From JAIBJN01 sp963838795 (lineage in GTDB: Bacteria; Actinomycetota; Thermoleophilia; Gaiellales; Gaiellaceae), in assembly GCA_963838795.1 (NCBI GenBank), contig CAWISL010000011.1, positions 186,001 to 250,000 on the forward strand: a stretch of 64,000 nt of DNA. The letters are read 5' to 3'. Below, piece by piece: positions 58,949 through 64,000 of this stretch. The stretch's first letter is position 1; every line of letters starts with the position of its first letter. The notes under the pieces are model-generated. The model was not told where the DNA came from. It saw only the letters and a list, made by a program, of their open reading frames with translations, and did not search any database. The translations under genes and the position numbers were made by a program.

Positions 58949-59929
58949 TCACGACGCTGCCTCGGCGATCGCGTCGGGGTCGGGAGGGACCGGGATCGGC
59001 GGGGTCGAGAGGCGGGCGGCGGCGTCCGGATCCTTGAGGCCGTGGCCTGTGATCACGCAGACGACGCGGGCGCCCGCCTCGGGCCGCCGGCGCGTCAGCG
59101 CCGCGAGCCCCGCCGCAGACGAGGGCTCGCAGAAGATGCCCTCCAGCTCGGCGAGGTCTCGCCAGGCAGCGAGTATCTCATCGTCGGCCACCGGCACGAC
59201 CGAGCCGCCCGAGCGCGCGATCGCCTCCTCTGCGTGCACGCGGTGGGCGGGCTCGGCGATGCGAATCGCGGTCGCCATCGTGAAGGCCCGCTCCGAGGCC
59301 TCCCCGGCCAGGAGGGGCGGCAGGCCCTCGCCAAGCTCGTCGAAGCCGAGCGCATAGGCGCGCGTGTTCCCTCCGCCGCCGTAGGGGAGGGCGAGGACAT
59401 CAGGGGCGCCGCCGAGCTCCTCGACGATCTCGAACGCTGCGGTCTTCTGGCCCTCGAGCCGGTGCGGGTTCAGCGAGTTGACCAGTGCGTGGGTGCCGCG
59501 GCGACCGAGCTCCCGGGCGGCTTCCAGGGACGCCTCGAACGGGCCCTGGACCTCGAGCACCCGCGCCCCGACGGCCTGCGCCTGGGCGATCTTCCCGCGT
59601 GCGACGGCCCCGGCGGGCTGGAGGATGACCGCGAGGATCCCTGCCCGCGCGGCGTAGGTGGCCGCGGAGGCTGCGGTGTTCCCAGTCGAGGCGCACACGA
59701 CGGCGCTCGCGCCTTCCTCGAGCGCCTTCGACACGGCCACCGTCATGCCGCGGTCCTTGAAGCTCCCCGTCGGGTTGGCACCCTCGCACTTGAGCCAGAG
59801 CTCGATTCCCAGCCGCTCGGAGAGCCGCGGCGCCGGGAGAAGCGGCGTCGAGCCTTCGCCGAGCGAGACGTCCGGCGTCGCATCGGTCAGCGGCAGCCGG
59901 TCGCGGTAGCGCTCGACAAGGGTGGTCAC
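58949..59929 (-). CDS. thrC: Threonine synthase
   Basis: The product has 326 residues from GTG 59929; GTG 59965 (338 residues, one base shared with the hom stop) is an alternative. PLP Lys58 in ANPTGSFKDRG, STGNTAASAATYAARAG and YGGGGNTRAY are typical. It converts O-phosphohomoserine to threonine. The order hom-thrC-thrB is standard in actinobacteria. Confidence 0.95.
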   Translation of the reverse strand: MTTLVERYRDRLPLTDATPDVSLGEGSTPLLPAPRLSERLGIELWLKCEGANPTGSFKDRGMTVAVSKALEEGASAVVCASTGNTAASAATYAARAGILAVILQPAGAVARGKIAQAQAVGARVLEVQGPFEASLEAARELGRRGTHALVNSLNPHRLEGQKTAAFEIVEELGGAPDVLALPYGGGGNTRAYALGFDELGEGLPPLLAGEASERAFTMATAIRIAEPAHRVHAEEAIARSGGSVVPVADDEILAAWRDLAELEGIFCEPSSAAGLAALTRRRPEAGARVVCVITGHGLKDPDAAARLSTPPIPVPPDPDAIAEAAS

Positions 59930-59964
59930 GGAGCGGACCCTACTCGTGGGCCCCTGGCTGGACA

Positions 59965-61275
59965 CTAGGCCCAGCCGAGGCCGGGGACACCGCGGTCGGA
60001 GATGACCGGCAGCGCCGACGGCGCGCCCCTGGTCTCCGGGAGGGACTCGATCTCGGCGAGCGCGCTTCGCAGGTCTCCCTCCGCGCCCTCGTGCGTGACG
60101 ACGTGGAGCGTCGCCGAGCCGTTCTGCTGATGCTGGATCAGGCGAGCGATGGAGACCCTGTGGGCGGCGAGGCGGAGCGCAACCTGCGCCAGCACGCCCG
60201 CCACGTCCTCCACCTCGATCCGGAGGTAGTACGGCGAGCGCATCTCCGCGCTCGGCAACCGTTCGAGCTCGCGCCAGCACGCGTCGTTCTGCAGGAAGCC
60301 GGTCCCGGTCGTGCCGATCACGCTGACCATGTCGGCGACGACGGCCGAGGCGGTCTCCATCCCCCCGGCCCCGGGGCCTTCGAGCGTGATCTCGCGGATC
60401 GCGTCGCCCTGGAGCATGACCGCATTGAACGCGCCCTCGACCGCCGCGAGCGGATGATGACGGTCGACCAGGGCGGGCCCGACCCGCACGTCGAGCTTCT
60501 CGTCGCGGAGCGTCGCCGCGCCGATCAGCCGGACGACCATCTCCATCTCCCGGGCCGCGCGCACGTGCTCGCTCGTCACGCGCTCGATCCCGTCGTATGA
60601 GACGTCGGCCAGGGTCACGCGCGAGCCGAACGCGATGGTGGCGAGGATGGCCATCTTCGCGGCTGCGTCGGCGCCGTTCACGTCCTCGCTCGGGTCGGCC
60701 TCGGCGTACCCGAGTTCCTGGGCCTCGGCGAGCGCCTCGGCGTACTCGGCGCCCTCCTCCATCTTCGTGAGGATGAAGTTCGTCGTCCCGTTCACGATCC
60801 CGAGCACGCGGTGGACGTTGGTGACGACGAGGGCCTCGCGCAGGATCTTGATCACCGGGATCGCAGCGCACACGCTGGCCTCGAAGCGGAGCTGCACGCC
60901 TGCCTCCGAAGCCGTGGAGAAGAGCTCGGCGCCGCTCCGGGCGATCAGCTGCTTGTTGGCGGAGACCACGGGCTTCCCAGCGCGCAGGAGGTCGAGGACG
61001 TGCTCTCCAGTAGGCTCGAGCCCACCCATGACCTCCGCCACGAGGGCGATGGACGGATCGTCCCGGATCTGAGAGAAGTCGGTGGTGAGGATCCCTTCGG
61101 CGGGAGGGTGCGGCCGCTCCTTGGCCGGGTCGCGCACCAGGGCACGCACCACCCGGAGCCGGTGCCCCGTCGCCCGCTCGATGTCCTCTGCGTTCTCGGC
61201 GAGCAGCCTGTCGACGGCCGAGCCGACGGTCCCGTAGCCCAGCAGGGCTACGGGGACGTCAACTGCCGACGACAC
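59965..61275 (-). CDS. hom: Homoserine dehydrogenase
   Basis: The product has 436 residues. NAD(P)-binding GYGTVGSAV opens it, VVSANKQLIA and the GIVNGTTNFILTKM segment mark the family, and an ACT domain (about 350-430, LRIEVEDVAGVLAQVALRLA) ends it and probably mediates threonine feedback. The start overlaps the ilvC 3' end by 17 bp. Confidence 0.96.
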   Translation of the reverse strand: MSSAVDVPVALLGYGTVGSAVDRLLAENAEDIERATGHRLRVVRALVRDPAKERPHPPAEGILTTDFSQIRDDPSIALVAEVMGGLEPTGEHVLDLLRAGKPVVSANKQLIARSGAELFSTASEAGVQLRFEASVCAAIPVIKILREALVVTNVHRVLGIVNGTTNFILTKMEEGAEYAEALAEAQELGYAEADPSEDVNGADAAAKMAILATIAFGSRVTLADVSYDGIERVTSEHVRAAREMEMVVRLIGAATLRDEKLDVRVGPALVDRHHPLAAVEGAFNAVMLQGDAIREITLEGPGAGGMETASAVVADMVSVIGTTGTGFLQNDACWRELERLPSAEMRSPYYLRIEVEDVAGVLAQVALRLAAHRVSIARLIQHQQNGSATLHVVTHEGAEGDLRSALAEIESLPETRGAPSALPVISDRGVPGLGWA

Positions 61276-62275
61276 GGGCCTCCGCGCCGAGGAGCCCTTC
61301 GCGTCCCGCGAGCGCGCGCAGCTCGCCGCCGACGGCCTCCACCGGGTGACGCGCGGCCATGCGCCGGAGCGCGGTCATCCTCGGCCGGCCGGCCTCCTCC
61401 TCGGCGATCAGCTCGCGAGCGAAGGAGCCGTTGCGGATGTCCTCGAGCAGCTGCCTCATGTTCGTCCTTACGTGCTCGTCGATGACGAGCTGCCCGCGCG
61501 TCAGGTCACCGTACTCTGCCACGTCGGAGATCGAGTCGCGCATGTAGCCGAAGCCGCCCTCGTAGATGAGGTCGACGATCAGCTTCATCTCGTTGATGCA
61601 CTCGTAGTAGGCGATCTCGGGCTGGTAGCCCGCGTCCACGAGGATCTCGAAGCCGGTCTGCATGAGCGCGCAGACGCCGCCGCACAGGACGGCCTGCTCC
61701 CCGAACAGATCGCTCTCGGTCTCCTCCGCGAACGTGGTCTCGATCATCCCGGCCCGGCCGCAGCCGATCGCCGTGCCGTACGCGAGCGCGAGGTCGAGCG
61801 CGCTGCCGCTCGCATCCTGGGCGACGGCGACGAGCCCCGGCACTCCGCCGCCGGCCTCGAAGAGCTCCCGGACGCGGTGGCCCGGCCCCTTGGGGGCGAC
61901 CATGATCACGTCGTGTCCCGCCTCGGGCGCGATCTGCCCGAAGTGGACGTTGAAGCCGTGGGCGAAGAGCACGGCGGCGTCGGGCTCCAGGCTCGGGGCG
62001 ACGTCGCGCTCGTAGACGCCCTTCTGCACGTGGTCGGGGAGGAGGATGGAGACGAGCTGCGCGCCGCGAGCTGCCTCGGCGAACGTCTTGACCGTGAGCC
62101 CGGCATCCTCGGCGGCCGCCCAGGACGAGCTCCCCTCGCGGAGCCCGACTTCGACCTCGACGCCCGAGTCGCGCAGGTTGAGCGCGTGGGCGTGACCCTG
62201 GCTGCCGTAGCCGAGGACGGCCACCTTGCCGGAGAGGAGGTCGACGGCGCCTTCGCGATGGACTGTTGCTGCCAT
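61259..62275 (-). CDS. ilvC: Ketol-acid reductoisomerase (class I)
   Basis: The product has 338 residues from ATG 62275, preceded by AAAGGA. GYGSQGHAHALNLRDSG binds NADPH; APKGPGHRVR and the ETESDLFGEQAVLCGG metal-binding stretch are family markers. It makes the dihydroxy-acids used by ilvD. ilvN lies 32 nt upstream. Confidence 0.97.
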   Translation of the reverse strand: MAATVHREGAVDLLSGKVAVLGYGSQGHAHALNLRDSGVEVEVGLREGSSSWAAAEDAGLTVKTFAEAARGAQLVSILLPDHVQKGVYERDVAPSLEPDAAVLFAHGFNVHFGQIAPEAGHDVIMVAPKGPGHRVRELFEAGGGVPGLVAVAQDASGSALDLALAYGTAIGCGRAGMIETTFAEETESDLFGEQAVLCGGVCALMQTGFEILVDAGYQPEIAYYECINEMKLIVDLIYEGGFGYMRDSISDVAEYGDLTRGQLVIDEHVRTNMRQLLEDIRNGSFARELIAEEEAGRPRMTALRRMAARHPVEAVGGELRALAGREGLLGAEARVVGS

Positions 62276-62307
62276 GGGAGCGTTTCCTTTCTCGATGTCG
62301 GGCATCT

Positions 62308-62820
62308 CTACCGAAGGATGTGCTGAGGACGAGGGCTGCGGCCTGCGGAAGCCCGCGCGAGCCCGATCCGGCCCGTGCGGGCGAGCTCGATCAAGCCGTG
62401 GGGTCGGAGGAGCTCCTCGAAGGACTCGAGCTGCTCCGGCGTCCCGACGACCTCGAAGACCATGGAGTCGGGGCCGAGGTCGGCGACACGGGCGTCGAAG
62501 ACGTCGGCGAGCGCGATCAGCTCCGCGCGCCGGCTGGGGTCGGCCGAGACGCGGACGAGCGCGAGCTCGCGCTCCACGGCCTCGCCGGCCTGGAGCGTCG
62601 AGACGCGGAGGACGTTCACGAGCTTGTGCATCTGCTTCTCGATCTGCTCGAGCAGCGCGGCCGGGCAGTCGACGGTGAGCACGATGCGCGAGACGTCGTG
62701 GCGCTCGGTCGGCCCAACGGCCAGGCTCTCGATGTTGAAGCCGCGCCGGGCGAACATGTTCGAGACGCGGGCGAGGGCGCCTGGTCGGTTCTCGACGAGG
62801 ACGGAGACCGTATGGGTCAC
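62308..62820 (-). CDS. ilvN: Acetolactate synthase small subunit
   Basis: The product has 170 residues. The ACT domain (HTVSVLVENRPGALARVSNM, FARRGFNIESLAVGPTE) binds valine; a second conserved helix-rich domain follows. It regulates IlvB. GTG at 62820 lies 7 nt after ilvB. Confidence 0.96.
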   Translation of the reverse strand: MTHTVSVLVENRPGALARVSNMFARRGFNIESLAVGPTERHDVSRIVLTVDCPAALLEQIEKQMHKLVNVLRVSTLQAGEAVERELALVRVSADPSRRAELIALADVFDARVADLGPDSMVFEVVGTPEQLESFEELLRPHGLIELARTGRIGLARASAGRSPRPQHILR

Positions 62821-62827
62821 GTGCGGC

Positions 62828-64000
62828 TCACGCCTCGACGGTCTCCTCCTCGGAGAACTCGATCACGTCGGTCGCGGCCCCTCCTGCGGGGATCATCGGG
62901 AAGCACTTCTCCTCCGGATCACAGCGGGCGTCGACGACCGCGGTGCGGCCGCATGCGAGCGCCTCTTCGAGAACGCCCTCGAGCTCGTCGTGGGACTCGA
63001 CCGTGAAGCCGGCCGCTCCGTACGCCTCGGCGAGCTGGGCGTAGTCGGGCACCTGGTGCGTGAGGTGCGTCTCGGAGAAGCGGTTCGCGTAGAACATCTC
63101 CTGCCACTGCCGTACCATCCCGAGCCAGCCGTTGTTGACGATCACGACGACGATCGGGAGCCCCTCGAGGACCGAGGTGGCGAGCTCCTGGCAGGTCATC
63201 TGGAAGCAGCCGTCGCCGTCGATGCAGACGACGGTCGCCTCCGGCCGGGCAGCCTTGGCCCCGACCGCCGCGGGCAGGCCGTAGCCCATCGTTCCCAGGC
63301 CGCCGGAGGTGATGAACGTTCGGGGCCTGTCGCAGACGAGGTACTGCATCGCCCACATCTGGTGCTGGCCGACGCCGGTGGTCCAGATGACGTCCTGGCC
63401 GGCCGTCAGGTCACGTAGCGTCTCGACGACCGCCTGTGGCTTCAGGTATTCGCCCTCCCCCACGTAGCGGTAGGGGAACTCCTCGCGCCAGTCGTCGAGC
63501 TGACGGCGCCAGGTGGCCGGGCCCTCACGCCCCGGCTGAGCCTCGGCCCGGAACGCCTTTGCGAGCTCGGCGAGAGCGAGCTTCAGGGGGCCGGTGACGG
63601 GGATGTCGGCATGGCGGAGCTTTCCGATCTCGGCGGCGTCGATGTCGAAGTGGACCACCTTCGCGCCGGGAGCGAACGCGGAGAGCTTGCCGGTGACTCG
63701 GTCGTCGAAGCGGGCGCCGACGGCGACGATCAGGTCTGCCTTGTTCAAGCCCCAGTTCGCCCACTTGGATCCGTGCATCCCGGGCGGGCCGTAGCAGAGC
63801 GGGTGGGTCTCCGGGAACGCGCTCTTCGCCATCAGGGTCGTGATCACCGGCGTGCCCGCGGTCTCCGCCAGCTCGAGGAGCTCGTCGGTGGCGTCTCCGT
63901 TGACCACGCCGCCTCCCACGTAGAGGACAGGCCGCGAGGCGGCGAGCAGGGCTCTCGCCGCCTCCCGAACCTGTCGCGGGTGGACACTGGCAGGTGGTCT
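62828..64000 (-). CDS. ilvB: Acetolactate synthase large subunit, partial
   Basis: The last 390 residues are in the window; the N-terminal part lies beyond the right edge. The visible part starts within the middle domain (SRPVLYVGGGVVNGDATDEL) and has the TPP-binding site IDGDGCFQMTCQELATSVLE with NNG downstream. It makes acetolactate and acetohydroxybutyrate, the committed step for branched-chain amino acids. It heads the run ilvB-ilvN-ilvC-hom-thrC-thrB-ilvD-leuB. Confidence 0.96.
   Translation of the reverse strand, partial: RPPASVHPRQVREAARALLAASRPVLYVGGGVVNGDATDELLELAETAGTPVITTLMAKSAFPETHPLCYGPPGMHGSKWANWGLNKADLIVAVGARFDDRVTGKLSAFAPGAKVVHFDIDAAEIGKLRHADIPVTGPLKLALAELAKAFRAEAQPGREGPATWRRQLDDWREEFPYRYVGEGEYLKPQAVVETLRDLTAGQDVIWTTGVGQHQMWAMQYLVCDRPRTFITSGGLGTMGYGLPAAVGAKAARPEATVVCIDGDGCFQMTCQELATSVLEGLPIVVVIVNNGWLGMVRQWQEMFYANRFSETHLTHQVPDYAQLAEAYGAAGFTVESHDELEGVLEEALACGRTAVVDARCDPEEKCFPMIPAGGAATDVIEFSEEETVEA

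Noticed and set aside
58949..60871. thrC with a long N-terminal extension
   Set aside because: The extension lies antisense-like within hom in another frame and is Arg-rich. ThrC similarity begins at 59929-59965.

Overview
The window is about 70% G+C, with short intergenic spaces, many GTG/TTG starts and frequent GTGA/ATGA stop-start overlaps. Gene content (an actinobacterial-type SOS box, CarD, RadA-DisA, a SigH-like sigma factor, glyoxylate shunt, class A RNase P RNA) suggests an actinobacterium, most likely a deep-branching one such as Thermoleophilia (Gaiellales/Solirubrobacterales). That placement is inference from gene content and style, not from a marker search.

Layout. 1-4145: a cell-surface locus with two LPFTG sortase substrates, a DUF5819-like protein, an HTTM (gamma-carboxylase-like) membrane protein, a DCC thiol-oxidoreductase-like protein and a class E-like sortase, then a gene-free, hairpin-rich stretch. 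4175-5643 (minus): an AlkA-like glycosylase and a secreted CAP protein. 5838-29562: a housekeeping supercluster, clpC-radA-disA-carD-(DUF1444-like lipoprotein)-ispD-PHP-ispF ... gltX-like ... cysS-rlmB-MFS-yacP-sigH. It keeps the order of the Bacillus subtilis clpC-to-sigH region but is interrupted by a decayed mutY, two genes of unknown function, threonine dehydratase, an orphan Hcp and a LysR/aceB/aceA glyoxylate module. 29592-35164: tRNA-Thr, a sulfatase, a MarR/YceI/FMN-reductase module, a cupin, small proteins, a CDF exporter and secG. 35149-40464 (minus): a MoaD-like protein with a tail after its Gly-Gly, a BNR-repeat protein, TldE/TldD and a beta-propeller-like anchored protein. 40521-41916: tRNA-Leu, lexA with its SOS box, a zinc-ribbon protein and rnpB. 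41969-45356 (minus): a PadR-controlled MacB-like ABC transporter. 45504-53476: an amino-acid dehydrogenase, an AlkZ-like protein, a cyclooxygenase-like heme dioxygenase, a metallo-beta-lactamase-fold protein and a cyclase-ATPase-TPR regulator. 53481-64000: leuC-leuD (plus) facing a minus-strand run ilvB-ilvN-ilvC-hom-thrC-thrB-ilvD-leuB, which together cover most of the branched-chain and threonine pathways.

How the parts work together. The sortase probably anchors the two LPFTG proteins, and the HTTM/DCC/DUF5819-like trio sits in the same run. DisA would make c-di-AMP and RadA process recombination intermediates. The LysR protein, divergent from aceB/aceA, probably controls the glyoxylate shunt. 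LexA carries a canonical self-regulatory SOS box. PadR carries a clean promoter with two operator-like palindromes. The most unusual items are the LPFTG/HTTM/DCC locus, the short GluRS in the gltX position, the mutY pseudogene, the internal-diglycine MoaD-like protein, the cyclooxygenase-like enzyme and the hairpin-rich region 3850-4145.
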